NCBI GenBank assembly: GCA_035624215.1 | Contig: DASPRY010000129.1 | Location: forward strand, 75,820-139,819 | Direction: 5' to 3' | Length of the DNA stretch: 64,000 bases | From: JAFAGX01 sp035624215 | GTDB taxonomy: Bacteria > Acidobacteriota > Terriglobia > Terriglobales > Acidobacteriaceae | Position numbers and translations under genes: made by a program | The notes under the pieces: generated by a model | Told to the model about the DNA's origin: nothing | What the model saw: only the letters and a program-made list of their open reading frames with translations | The model's database searches: none | Part shown: positions 16,377 through 24,897 of the stretch, piece after piece | Layout of the letters: each line of letters starts with the position of its first letter | Position numbering within the stretch: the first letter of the stretch is position 1

Positions 16377-17761
16377 TGGCCAGTACACAAGAATTGTCGC
16401 GCTTTCCGGCTTTTGCTGATTTGCCTGAGGATCAGATCGTGTGGTTCCTGAACCAAGCGCAGGAGGTGAACCTGAAGGCGGGAGATGTTTATGCCCGACA
16501 GGGCGATCCCGCAGAGGCGATGTTCGTGCTTCTCGAGGGCGAGTTTGAGTGGCGCGGGGAATTCGGCGGCGAGGCGGTGGTCATGCCGGGCAAAGTGGGA
16601 GATGTGACTGGGATCTTGCCATTTTCCCGCATGAAGCAGTTTACGGTCACTGGAAGGGCAGTTAGTGACGGCCGTATGTTGCGGTTTCCATCCAAGCTCT
16701 TTCCGGATCTCATTCAGAAAATGCCGGAACTGGCCAAGCGCCTGGTCGGAGTGATGGCCGATCGCATCCGCGAAGCCACTCGCCTCGAACAACAACGGGA
16801 CCGACTGGCTGGATTAGGGAAGCTTTCTGCCGGCCTGGCTCACGAACTGAACAATCCTGCTTCGGCGGCCAAACGTGCGGCAGCGCAGCTACGGGACACG
16901 CTGCATCGGATCAAAGAGGCGAGCCACGAGCTTGGACGGCGCGAACTGACTCCAGCCCAGAAATCAGAGATCGAGAAACTGGAGGTTTCCTTTACGCAGC
17001 GTAACGAGCCGCCGGCGGACCCCCTGGCGGTCAGCGACCTGGAAGAGCAAATTGATTCTTTGTTGCGGAGTCATGGGCAGAGCGATTTATGGCAACTGGC
17101 GGCGGAGCTGGCGCAGAGGGGAATTAAACCGGCAGCGCTCGAGTCTCTATTTGAGAACCTCGATGCCGGCACAGCGCGGGCGGCGCTGGTAAGAATCGCG
17201 GCTTCCGTCGAGATTGCCAGCCTGTTGCAAGAAATCGAAAGCAGCACTTCGCGAATTTCCGACCTGGTCGGCGCGATCAAGGAATATACCTTCATGGACC
17301 AGTCTCCGGTGCAGAATGTCGACGTGGTGAAGAGCCTTGAGACGACTTTAACGATCATGAACCACAAGCTTAAACGCGGCGTCACGGTACATCGCGATTA
17401 CCAGCCGGTTCCGCTTCTGGTGGATTCGTTTGGCAGTGAACTCAATCAGGTGTGGACGAATCTTATCGACAACGCCATTGACGCCATGAATGGCAAGGGT
17501 GAACTTCGAGTTAGAACCTATCGCGACGATGGGTGTGTAGTGGTTGAAATTGCCGATAACGGTCCGGGGATTTCGCCAGAGGTAAGGCCGCACATCTTTG
17601 AACCGTTTTTTACGACCAAGGGAGTGGGTGAAGGCACGGGACTGGGACTCGATACCGTGCAACGGATTGTGAAGAAACACCGCGGCAATGTTCAAGTCAA
17701 CTCAAAACCGGGTGATACGCGTTTTCAGGTCTGGCTTCCGCTGGCAGATGCCCGGGCTTGA
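16376..17761 (+). CDS. cNMP-binding-domain sensor histidine kinase
   Basis: A 461-residue soluble kinase. Residues 1-130 resemble a cyclic-nucleotide-binding (Crp-type effector) beta roll (LKAGDVYARQGDPAEAMFVLLEGEFEWRG). The phospho-acceptor His lies in LGKLSAGLAHELNNPAS, and a helical insert follows. The HATPase domain has the N box NLIDNAIDAMNG, G1 DNGPGISPEV, F box FEPFFTTKG and G2 GTGLGLDTV. No membrane segment. It is translationally coupled (TAATG) to the response regulator-reductase gene and is presumably its kinase. The signal could be a nucleotide or redox cue passed from the FAD partner, which is an inference. The downstream marC gene starts 33 bases later and may share the transcript. 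Confidence 0.9.
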   Translation: MASTQELSRFPAFADLPEDQIVWFLNQAQEVNLKAGDVYARQGDPAEAMFVLLEGEFEWRGEFGGEAVVMPGKVGDVTGILPFSRMKQFTVTGRAVSDGRMLRFPSKLFPDLIQKMPELAKRLVGVMADRIREATRLEQQRDRLAGLGKLSAGLAHELNNPASAAKRAAAQLRDTLHRIKEASHELGRRELTPAQKSEIEKLEVSFTQRNEPPADPLAVSDLEEQIDSLLRSHGQSDLWQLAAELAQRGIKPAALESLFENLDAGTARAALVRIAASVEIASLLQEIESSTSRISDLVGAIKEYTFMDQSPVQNVDVVKSLETTLTIMNHKLKRGVTVHRDYQPVPLLVDSFGSELNQVWTNLIDNAIDAMNGKGELRVRTYRDDGCVVVEIADNGPGISPEVRPHIFEPFFTTKGVGEGTGLGLDTVQRIVKKHRGNVQVNSKPGDTRFQVWLPLADARA

Positions 17762-17794
17762 CCGTGCCGGCGCTGCAGCTCCGAGGAGAGACTC

Positions 17795-18445
17795 GTGGCC
17801 GATGCCGTCAAGGTTTTCTTGCTCACGCTGAGCGCGCTTTTTCCGATTGTGGATCCCTTGGCCGGCAGTCCCATCTTCCTGGCGATGACGGAACAGTACC
17901 CAGAGCAAACCCGCAGAGCGCTGGCGTGGCGGGTTGCCTCAAACAGCTTATTGTTGATGGTCGGGTCTTATTTTATCGGGGCGCATGTCCTCAACTTTTT
18001 TGGTGTCTCGCTGCCGGTGGTGCAGGTGGGTGGGGGGTTGGTGGTGATCTCGATGGGTTGGAGCATGCTATTGGAAAAGGAAGAAACGCATGAAACAGCC
18101 CGGAAAAATGTGCAGTGCGCGGATGCCCTTCACAGCGCATTTTATCCTCTGACCCTGCCATTGACGGTGGGACCGGGATCGATATCCGTTGCGGTCACGC
18201 TGGGCGCAAACTCGACGCGGCGCTATGGATTCCACATCGCAATCATCGCTGCGGCGCTCGTCGCCATGGGCGCGGTCGCACTGAGCGTTTTGCTCTGCTA
18301 TGGACTGGCAGACCGGCTTGCCCGAATACTCGGCAAGACAGCCATGATAGTCATTGTGAGGCTTTCGTCGTTTCTGCTGGTTTGCATTGGCGTGCAGATC
18401 ATGTGGAACGGAATCAGCGCATTGCTATTATCATTGCGTTTCTAG
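17795..18445 (+). CDS. MarC family integral membrane protein
   Basis: A 216-residue protein with about six hydrophobic helices and MarC/UPF0056 hallmarks: LSALFPIVDPLAGSPIFLAMT at the N-terminus and ALHSAFYPLTLPLTVGPGSISVAVTLG in the middle, both carrying conserved Pro/Gly turns. GTG 17795 has GAGG about eight bases upstream. Inner membrane; the transport substrate of the family is not established, and the old link to multiple antibiotic resistance has been withdrawn for E. coli MarC. It lies 33 bases after the kinase gene on the same strand. Confidence 0.88.
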   Translation: MADAVKVFLLTLSALFPIVDPLAGSPIFLAMTEQYPEQTRRALAWRVASNSLLLMVGSYFIGAHVLNFFGVSLPVVQVGGGLVVISMGWSMLLEKEETHETARKNVQCADALHSAFYPLTLPLTVGPGSISVAVTLGANSTRRYGFHIAIIAAALVAMGAVALSVLLCYGLADRLARILGKTAMIVIVRLSSFLLVCIGVQIMWNGISALLLSLRF

Positions 18446-18493
18446 CGAGGGGCAAAAGTCAAAACGGTGTCCGATGGTAGAGGGGATACTTAC

Positions 18494-18924
18494 TCAGAAG
18501 GTGTAAGAGAGTCCGCCGAGTGGGATCAATCGGGCACGCAAGCCGGACCGATCTAATCTAACGCCCAAGTTACCGGTCAACAATAGAGTCCGCCAAGGAT
18601 TGACCTTCGCGCCGACAGAACCGTCTTTCATGTTTATCGATCGCGCGGTCACCACGACGCGGTCCGGATTCGTGAAGAACTCGTAGTTCCGATCTGCGCT
18701 GAATAAGCGTTCGCCAACAAGATCCAAGGTCATTGTAGCTCTTTTGACTACACCTACCTCTGTGCCCACGGCATACGACAACACGTGTGGCAGGCGGCCT
18801 TCCTCGCCCAGCAGCACTCCACCCAGAAGCGAACTACCGTTCCACTGATACCCAACGTTCAGATGCGGGCCCAGGTAGACGTGGTGGAAGCGCTTGCCCC
18901 ACGACCCGATCAGGAACGGCCGCG
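18494..18924 (-). pseudogene. 3' remnant of an outer-membrane beta-barrel protein gene
   Basis: The minus-strand frame from about 18924 to 18494 reads FLIGSWGKRF, then HHVYLGPHLNVGYQWNGSS, LLGGVLLGEEGRLPHVLSY and on to an end in LIPLGGLSYTF. It has alternating strands and a terminal Phe, as in outer-membrane barrels. Only about 140 residues remain and no start codon fits a barrel N-terminus. A GTG at 18817 would give 107 residues but cuts a strand. The frame abuts the broken cyclase gene near 18924, so a deletion seems to have joined the tail of one gene to the head of another. Confidence 0.6.
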
Positions 18925-19119
18925 CTGGTGGACCATGGCGAATCCGGCGACGTCCCCGAATTTTTCATAGTATGCGGTCGAGCCCTGGATATCAGTGAAC
19001 AGCACCACCACCGAACGCCGGAAACTTTCAAGCTCCTGAAGCCGGCGTGGATCCTGTTGTGATAATTCCAGGATCCTGGTTACGGTGGTCGACAGTTTAG
19101 AATCGTTACTCATAAGCAT
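18910..19119 (-). pseudogene. truncated class III adenylate/guanylate cyclase gene
   Basis: ATG 19119 (or 19113) opens a frame beginning MLMSNDSKLSTTV and reaching SVVVLFTDIQGSTAYYEKFG, the N-terminal signature of class III nucleotidyl cyclases including the first metal-binding Asp. After GFAMVHQ the reading leaves the family and stops at 18910. About 150 catalytic residues are missing, so it cannot be active. It follows the PP2C gene by about 30 bases on the same strand, a pairing that suggests a former signalling operon. The break coincides with the barrel remnant above. Confidence 0.65.
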
Positions 19120-19149
19120 TCTCGCGCCGTTCGCTCAAGCCCGACCGGA

Positions 19150-19915
19150 TCATGACGTCGCCAGAATACGGACGAGCAGACAGGTGATGTTGTCGTCACT
19201 GCCCATCTCCTTGGCGGCGTCTACCAGGGAATCGCAGCCCTGTTGCAGATCCTTCGACTGGGTGAGGATCTCCAGGGTTTTCTTCTCAGGAACCCAACGG
19301 CTGAATCCGTCACTACATAAAAGCAGCAGATCTCCGGGAAGTACCGGGTGAGTTGCCAATTCCGGCTCAACACCTTCGTGCAAACCCAACGCGCGGGTAA
19401 TCAGGTTCTGCATTTGGGAACGACCGGCTTCCTCTATGGTGAGAAGTCCGCGGCGCACCTGCTCCATGACCACGGAATGGTCATTTGTGAGTTGCTGGAC
19501 GACTTCTTCCCGCACCCGATAAAGCCGGCTATCGCCCAAATGGGCGACCGAAAAGCCATCCTCGCCAAAAAGCACGGCGACAATCGTAGTACCCATTCCA
19601 GTACGCTCAGGGTTGGCCAAATGCTTCCCTATAGACGGCCTGGTTCGCTGCTTGAATGGCGGTGCGTAGCAAGCGTGCCGATTCAGGAAGCCCATCGCCC
19701 CCGGTCTGGACCTCAAGACGCGAAGTGCAATTTTGGAAGTACGCCAGAATCGAGTCAACCGCCAAGGTACTGGCAACCTCACCGGCGGCCTCACCGCCCA
19801 TGCCATCGCAGAGCACAAAAACCTGGTGGGCGATGTCATATCCGAAATTGTCCTCATTGTTGGAGCGCACCCGGCCAACGTCGGTCTTACCCGCGGCTTG
19901 TACAGTAAATCTCAT
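19150..19915 (-). pseudogene. PP2C-type Ser/Thr phosphatase, frameshifted
   Basis: The two halves of a Stp/PrpC-like phosphatase lie in different frames. The first (start 19915) holds KTDVGRVRSNNEDNF and VFVLCDGMGGEAAGEVAS, the metal-binding motifs. The second, from about 19616 to 19150, holds GMGTTIVAVLFGEDGFSVAHLGDSRLYRV, LITRALG, LLLLCSDGFS and the final SDDNITCLLVRI. One extra G in the minus-strand TTTGGCC (19617-19618) explains the shift: without it the text reads REAFANPERTGMG. Apart from this single base the gene is complete (about 254 residues) and conserved, so a recent mutation or a sequencing error are equally plausible. It would dephosphorylate Hanks-type kinase targets. Confidence 0.75.
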
Positions 19916-20118
19916 CTGAGGCCGGTTGCGCTGCTGGCCTTCGAGGGAGGGAATGATGCCCGTAGAATCACCAACGCCGATCTATGTTAGAGAGCATTTC
20001 ACGACGTTGGCCTCCGATCGGTGCACAGCTTCTACCCTTGGACGGCAGAAAAGGATATCAAATGTCTATATCGAAAAACTATTTCCGTAAGCTGGCGCAA
20101 AAGGACGTTCCTGCGTGC

Positions 20119-20439
20119 CTAGGAAGTTTGCGATCTCAATTCTTCCAACATCGCCGTCATTTCCGATTGCGCGTGTTGGTTGCCGGTGCGCCGGGCCGCC
20201 GCGATACCATCAACCAGCATGCGTCTGGCTTCGTCGGTGCGATTTGCGCTGGTTAGCGTCTGGGCTGCCATGAAGTAGCCGGCGGTGTAATCAGGATGCG
20301 AACTCAGCAATTTGCCGAATTCTTCTAACGCGCGTTCGACCTCGCCCAATTTCGAATACTCCATGGCGAGGCCATAACGGGCAAACGCATCGCCTGGATT
20401 TTGGGTCAGAACTTCGGTCAGCAGCGCTATTCGGTCCAT
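20119..20439 (-). CDS. small TPR protein
   Basis: A 106-residue protein with two to three tetratricopeptide helices pairs: NPGDAFARYGLAMEYSKLGEVERALEEFGKLL and HPDYTAGYFMAAQTLTSANRTDEARRMLVDGI, followed by an amphipathic C-terminal helix. No signal peptide or membrane segment, so probably a cytosolic protein-interaction module. It is divergent from the Cys-containing gene at 20565 and lies about 200 bases from the PP2C gene. The partner is unknown. Confidence 0.75.
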   Translation of the reverse strand: MDRIALLTEVLTQNPGDAFARYGLAMEYSKLGEVERALEEFGKLLSSHPDYTAGYFMAAQTLTSANRTDEARRMLVDGIAAARRTGNQHAQSEMTAMLEELRSQTS

Positions 20440-20564
20440 AGGTCAGCTCATAGCTTAGCAACTGCTTGCGAGGATAGACGATAGCCTAGAAGGAATTTTT
20501 TTCGTCACTGGCGGCTGGACACTGTACTCGATACAATGGCCGCATCTTCAGAGCTAAACCAACA

Positions 20565-21014
20565 ATGGCCTGTCCGTTTTTCATGCCAACTAATAAATGC
20601 AGCGATGGAGCTTGGATTCATCCTGCCCGGCTTCCACTTGGCGCCGGTTGGCAGGGCCGATGCTGTGCTCCGGGCCATCAGGGCTCGGAACCTGCCCCGG
20701 ACGAAGTCCGCGAATTTTGCAACCTGGGGTACGCTTGCGGCTGTTCCCGCCTGCCACAAGATCGAGCCGCCGATGCAGTGAGGTTTTCCGTGACACGCGA
20801 CCAGGGCAGTCAGCTAACCGTTTGCTTTGTTTACGAACTCGCCCATCGCCCAGCCGGCTATGGAACGCTCGATTACGATGTGGCCTGGCAGAAATGGATA
20901 AGTTGCCATCCCGATCCTTGCATTCAGCGGATGGCGGAGTGTTATTTGCAGTCATATCTGATGCGTAGAATTCCGTCCATGGCGGCGGGTTCTACGCCAA
21001 GCGGAGCCACATGA
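20565..21014 (+). CDS. conserved protein with N-terminal MACPFFMP motif, unknown function
   Basis: A 149-residue soluble protein. The N-terminus (MACPFFMPTNKC) and the cysteines in REFCNLGYACGCSRLPQDRAAD give about eight Cys, mostly in the first half. That could bind a metal or an iron-sulfur cluster, although no standard spacing is obvious. The C-terminal half is a compact mixed fold (LTVCFVYELAHRPAGYGTLDYDVAW). The stop overlaps the thioesterase start by four bases (ATGA), so the two are translationally coupled. I know of similar acidobacterial proteins but of no assigned function. Confidence 0.7.
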   Translation: MACPFFMPTNKCSDGAWIHPARLPLGAGWQGRCCAPGHQGSEPAPDEVREFCNLGYACGCSRLPQDRAADAVRFSVTRDQGSQLTVCFVYELAHRPAGYGTLDYDVAWQKWISCHPDPCIQRMAECYLQSYLMRRIPSMAAGSTPSGAT

Positions 21015-21511
21015 GCGACGATCCCTTGATGCCACGTCCAGTCCGTGATTCGCAGTCCGAAATGGCGGAAATCGTTCTGCCCAACGATGCCAACCCGCTG
21101 GGGGCCTTGTTAGGCGGCCGCCTGATGCACTGGATCGACCTCGCCGGCGCCATGGCAGCGCATCGCCACTCGCGCAATTATGTTGTGACCGCAGCGATCG
21201 ATCACCTCGACTTCCTGGTGCCGGTGCACATCGGCGATCTGGTCATTCTGCGCTCATCGGTGAACCGCGTATTCCATAGTTCCATGGAAGTGGGCGTGAA
21301 GGTATGGGTGGAAAACTATATCCACAATGACTGCCAGCACGTGAGTTCGGCCTATCTCACATTTGTAGCGGTCGACGGCGCCGGGCGTCATCTGCAGGTT
21401 CCCGCGGTCATACCGGAGACAGACGAGCAGCGGCGCAGGTACGAAGACGCAGCCAAGCGGCGAGCAATCCGCCGGGAACATTTGGAGCGCCGCCGGGCTA
21501 ATACCCGCTAA
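21011..21511 (+). CDS. acyl-CoA thioesterase, hotdog fold (YciA/BFIT type)
   Basis: Hydrolyses acyl-CoA thioesters to free CoA and acid, in the cytosol. The 166 residues form one hotdog domain with NDANPLGALLGGRLMHWIDLAGAMAAHRH (the helix with the catalytic Asp/Asn region) and VTAAIDHLDFLVPVHIGDLV, both standard for the acyl-CoA hydrolase family. The C-terminus is a charged helix (RRRYEDAAKRRAIRREHLERRR). It overlaps the preceding gene by four bases. The cyd promoter region follows directly downstream. Confidence 0.88.
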   Translation: MSDDPLMPRPVRDSQSEMAEIVLPNDANPLGALLGGRLMHWIDLAGAMAAHRHSRNYVVTAAIDHLDFLVPVHIGDLVILRSSVNRVFHSSMEVGVKVWVENYIHNDCQHVSSAYLTFVAVDGAGRHLQVPAVIPETDEQRRRYEDAAKRRAIRREHLERRRANTR

Positions 21512-21537
21512 TCTTTCGCGGTAACTTTCGGTGACAT

Positions 21538-21553
21538 TGTGATGTTCATCACA
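21538..21553. promoter_or_regulatory. Crp/Fnr-family operator at the cydAB promoter
   Basis: A perfect palindrome TGTGA-N6-TCACA, centre 21545.5, in the gap between the thioesterase and cydA. A -10-like CATAATAT lies at 21573-21580, giving a start near 21586 and an operator centre at about -41, the class II activator position. The inner core GTGAT-N4-ATCAC also fits FNR spacing with a G in place of the first T. Confidence 0.65.
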
Positions 21554-21612
21554 TCAGAATGCCAGCTGACGTCATAATATTTCCTTCTACAATTCAAGAA
21601 CGGGAATTTGCT

Positions 21613-22977
21613 ATGGACAGCGCTCTGCTGGTGCACCGCCTGCATTTCGCCTTCACGGTAACCTTTCATTACTTATTTCCTCAGCTCACAATGGGATTGG
21701 CGCCGCTCATTGTCGTCCTGAAGTGGCTCGGACTGCGACGCAACGACGAGGCCTACAACCAGGCCGCAAGATTCTGGGCGCGCATCTTTGGCATTAATTT
21801 CGTGCTGGGAGTTGTGACCGGCATTCCCATGGAATTTCAGTTTGGCACCAACTGGTCGCACTTCTCGCGCTTTGCCGGAGGCGTGATCGGCCAAACTCTT
21901 GCCATGGAAGGGATGTTTGCGTTTTTTCTGGAGTCGGCTTTTCTGGGGCTGTTCTTATATGGGGAGAAACGGCTCAGCCCGCGCGCGCACTGGTGGTCAG
22001 CGGTTGCGGTGTTTCTGGGCTCATGGCTGTCTGGCTACTTCATCATTGCCACCGATGCCTGGATGCAAAATCCCGTCGGCTACGAGCGCGCTGCCGACGG
22101 ATCGGTGCAACTGAGCAGTTTCTGGGAATTGGTGCTGAACCCCTGGGCATGGTGGCAATATGCGCACAATATGAGTGGAGCGGTCGTCACTGGCGCTTTT
22201 GTTATGGCGTCTGTGGGAGCCTTTTATCTGCTCTGGGGCAAGAACGTGAAGCACGGACGCATTTTCGTGCGCACCGGCGTCGTCGCCGGCTGCGTCTTCA
22301 GTATCTTGCAACTGTTTCCCACCGGAGACGGACAGGGCCGCATGATCACTCGTTACCAGCCGATTACGCTGGCTGCGATGGAGGCATTGTTTACGACCGG
22401 GCCTGGCGCGCCGTTGGTTATCATCGGGCAGCCGGATCTGCCAGCGCACAAGATTGACAATCCGTTGCTGGTGCCGAAGGCCTTGAGCTTCCTGACCTAT
22501 CGGCGCTGGTCGGCGCGCGTCCTGGGTTTGGACGAATTCCCGCAGCAGCTATGGCCGGAGAACATCGCACTTCTTTATTACAGCTACCACATCATGGTTG
22601 GGCTGGGCACGATATTTATCGCGATTATGGTGGTAGCGATTGTGCTGCTTTGGCGGCGGACGCTTTTCGACGCGCGCTGGATGCTCTGGATTCTGCTCCT
22701 GAGCTTGCCGTTTCCGTACATTGCAAACACCGCGGGTTGGATGACGGCAGAACTGGGCCGCCAACCCTGGCTGGTCTATGGCTTGATGCGCACCGCCGAC
22801 GGCTACTCCAAAACTGTGTCAGCCGGGAATGGCATGTTCACTCTGCTGGGATTCATGGGCATGTATACAGTTCTGGGCATCGTTTTTCTGTTTCTTGTCC
22901 GGCGGGAGATTGAACAGGGACCAGCAGGAGAAACTGGGACTCCTAATGGGCTTGTCAGCCAGGTTCATGCGGACTAG
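21613..22977 (+). CDS. cydA: cytochrome bd ubiquinol oxidase subunit I
   Basis: Haem-bearing, quinol-oxidising subunit of the high-affinity bd oxidase in the inner membrane; it reduces oxygen to water without pumping protons. With ATG 21613 (GGGA seven bases upstream) it is 454 residues with about nine helices. The N-terminal HRLHFAFTVTFHYLFPQLTMG carries His19, the b595 ligand position. The quinol-site GRQPW motif is intact (ELGRQPWLVYG). The Q-loop is short, as in non-enterobacterial CydA. The gene is followed by cydB nine bases later. No cydX or cydCD is seen in the window. A Crp/Fnr site precedes it, fitting low-oxygen control. Confidence 0.95.
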   Translation: MDSALLVHRLHFAFTVTFHYLFPQLTMGLAPLIVVLKWLGLRRNDEAYNQAARFWARIFGINFVLGVVTGIPMEFQFGTNWSHFSRFAGGVIGQTLAMEGMFAFFLESAFLGLFLYGEKRLSPRAHWWSAVAVFLGSWLSGYFIIATDAWMQNPVGYERAADGSVQLSSFWELVLNPWAWWQYAHNMSGAVVTGAFVMASVGAFYLLWGKNVKHGRIFVRTGVVAGCVFSILQLFPTGDGQGRMITRYQPITLAAMEALFTTGPGAPLVIIGQPDLPAHKIDNPLLVPKALSFLTYRRWSARVLGLDEFPQQLWPENIALLYYSYHIMVGLGTIFIAIMVVAIVLLWRRTLFDARWMLWILLLSLPFPYIANTAGWMTAELGRQPWLVYGLMRTADGYSKTVSAGNGMFTLLGFMGMYTVLGIVFLFLVRREIEQGPAGETGTPNGLVSQVHAD

Positions 22978-22986
22978 AGAGGATTT

Positions 22987-24027
22987 ATGGAAACAGTGTG
23001 GTTTGTTGTGGTAGCGGTGATGCTCGTAGCGTACGTGGTCCTGGATGGATTTGATCTAGGTGCGGGTGCAATTTACCTCTACGCTGCCAGAAATTCCCAG
23101 GAACGGCGGATGATTCTACGCGCCATCGGACCGGTGTGGGATGGTAACGAAGTCTGGCTGCTCGCCGCAGGCGGGACACTGTACTTTGCCTTCCCGCAAC
23201 TCTATGCCTCGAGCTTCAGTGGGTTCTACCTGCCGCTGATGATGGTGCTGTGGTTGCTGATGTTGCGCGCCATTGGCATCGAATTCCGCGCACATATAGA
23301 AAATCCGGTGTGGCAGGGTTTTTTCGATGTGGTCTTTTTCCTGGCCAGCGCCCTGCTGGCGATTTTCTACGGCGCGGCCCTGGGCAACGTTATCCGGGGA
23401 GTTCCGCTTGGGCCAGACGGATACTTCTTTGAACCACTATGGACCAATTGGCGCGTTGGCAGCAATCCGGGCATCCTCGACTGGTACACGGTAATGGCTG
23501 GCGTGATTGCGCTGGTGACGTTGAGTGTGCACGGGGCGCTCTATGTCGTGACGAAAACTGAAGGTGAGGTCAATCTCCGGGCACGCAGAGTGGCCCTGGC
23601 GCTGTGGCCTGTTCAACTTCTGCTGACAATCGTTAGCCTGATCGCAACCTACCTCATCAAGCCGCAAGTCATGCAGAACTACCGCGAGCATCCCATTGGT
23701 CTGCTGGTTCCTGTGGTGGTGCTGGGTAGCCTGGCAGCAATGATATGGGGAATAAGCGGACAGAAGGAGAAACTGGCATTTCTAGCTTCGAGCGCTTACA
23801 TCGCTGCTATGCTGGTAGGTGCGGCTTTCGCGCTCTATCCAGTTGTCCTTCCTGCGAGCACCGATCCGAACTACAACCTGACTATCTACAACTGTGCTGC
23901 CGGACATCACGGCCTTACTGTGGGCCTGGTCTGGTGGAGCATCGCGATTGTACTGGCGCTGGGATATTTTGTTTTCATCTTCCGCATGTTCCGTGGCAAA
24001 GTGCGGCTGGAAGGTAGCGGATACTAA
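22987..24027 (+). CDS. cydB: cytochrome bd ubiquinol oxidase subunit II
   Basis: Second subunit of the bd oxidase, stabilising the haem pair in CydA. 346 residues, about eight to nine membrane helices, starting METVWFVVVAVMLVAYVVLDGFDLGAGAIYL, which includes the conserved Asp-Gly-Phe-Asp-Leu-Gly stretch, followed by RAIGPVWDGNEVWLLAAGG. GAGG precedes ATG 22987. It is surely co-transcribed with cydA (nine-base gap). The C-terminus ends after a short basic tail, with no extra domain. Confidence 0.95.
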   Translation: METVWFVVVAVMLVAYVVLDGFDLGAGAIYLYAARNSQERRMILRAIGPVWDGNEVWLLAAGGTLYFAFPQLYASSFSGFYLPLMMVLWLLMLRAIGIEFRAHIENPVWQGFFDVVFFLASALLAIFYGAALGNVIRGVPLGPDGYFFEPLWTNWRVGSNPGILDWYTVMAGVIALVTLSVHGALYVVTKTEGEVNLRARRVALALWPVQLLLTIVSLIATYLIKPQVMQNYREHPIGLLVPVVVLGSLAAMIWGISGQKEKLAFLASSAYIAAMLVGAAFALYPVVLPASTDPNYNLTIYNCAAGHHGLTVGLVWWSIAIVLALGYFVFIFRMFRGKVRLEGSGY

Positions 24028-24049
24028 CATATGTTCAGGCGGTTGCTTG

Positions 24050-24673
24050 CTATCGCCAAACTACAAACGATTTTGCCATCCCGAGAAATCGCTCCGTCTT
24101 GATCTTGCATCCCGGAAATAAGTTCGAAAGCTCGTGTCGAGTCAACAATCGAATCGAATTAATCAGGGCCATGGAAGCCTCCGGCGTCGGCCGATATCTC
24201 CAGCCGTGCAGGGTCAGATAACGATCGACGAAGTGGTTGAACCATTTTTTCGGCAGCCAGTGAATGGATAGGCCCAGGAAGTGCGGCTCGACGGGGAACC
24301 ATTGGTTTGGCGTTTGACAATAAATTCGGCGTCCAACCCGAAGCATCTCGTTGGCGAATTGCTTCTGGTCCTCAAAGGCACCCACGTGCTCGATAGCTGA
24401 ATTAGAAAATGCCAGATCAAAGGCTCGGTCTGGGAGTCCCGTATTTCTTGCGTCTCGGTGGATATACGTAAAGTTTGCCGGTAGATCTTGCGGCGGATCT
24501 TCAACATTCACGATTAACACCCGCTCAGCAAAGTCTGAGCCGTTCCACATGTCGACCCGGCCACCCAGGTCGACTACTGTGCGGCAATCGCTGAACTCTC
24601 TGACCAGCCAGCGCAGGCGGCGTCGGCGAAAGTACCCTCCTACGAGGCGATAAATGTGGTGGACGATACTCAA
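24050..24673 (-). CDS. SAM-dependent methyltransferase (class I, type 11-like)
   Basis: A 207-residue predicted methyltransferase. The SAM-binding motif I is TVVDLGGRVDMW (with an unusual GGR in place of GxGxG), and the motif IV region is LAFSNSAIEHVGAFEDQKQFANEMLRV, typical of Methyltransf_11. The N-terminus is basic (YFRRRRLRWLVREF). The acceptor may be a cell-envelope or lipid intermediate, judging from similar proteins in glycan clusters, but nothing here shows it. It is convergent with cydB (22-base gap). Confidence 0.75.
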   Translation of the reverse strand: MSIVHHIYRLVGGYFRRRRLRWLVREFSDCRTVVDLGGRVDMWNGSDFAERVLIVNVEDPPQDLPANFTYIHRDARNTGLPDRAFDLAFSNSAIEHVGAFEDQKQFANEMLRVGRRIYCQTPNQWFPVEPHFLGLSIHWLPKKWFNHFVDRYLTLHGWRYRPTPEASMALINSIRLLTRHELSNLFPGCKIKTERFLGMAKSFVVWR

Positions 24674-24860
24674 GTTTTCCCGCTCTTTTCACCACTGTAG
24701 AGGAAACTTGGCGCGATGACCGAAGCGCAATCGAGTTTCATCTAGAAGTTTCCCGATTTGGATTCGGCAGTCAGCAGTGGGCAATCGGCAGTTGGCGCCT
24801 GGCGAGTAGAAGCAGCGCCGGTCCATCGCTGGTCCTTATCACATCCCCCTGTGACGTCTG

Positions 24861-24866
24861 TATAAT
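24861..24866 (+). promoter_or_regulatory. possible -10 box of the Mrp ATPase gene
   Basis: A perfect TATAAT at 24861-24866, 31 bases before the favoured ATG 24898. The best -35 (TTATCA at 24836-24841) has a long 19-base spacer, so the promoter is only tentative. Confidence 0.35.
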
Positions 24867-24897
24867 CAGGTTTTGAGTTGATTGCTTGAGCGCTCAC

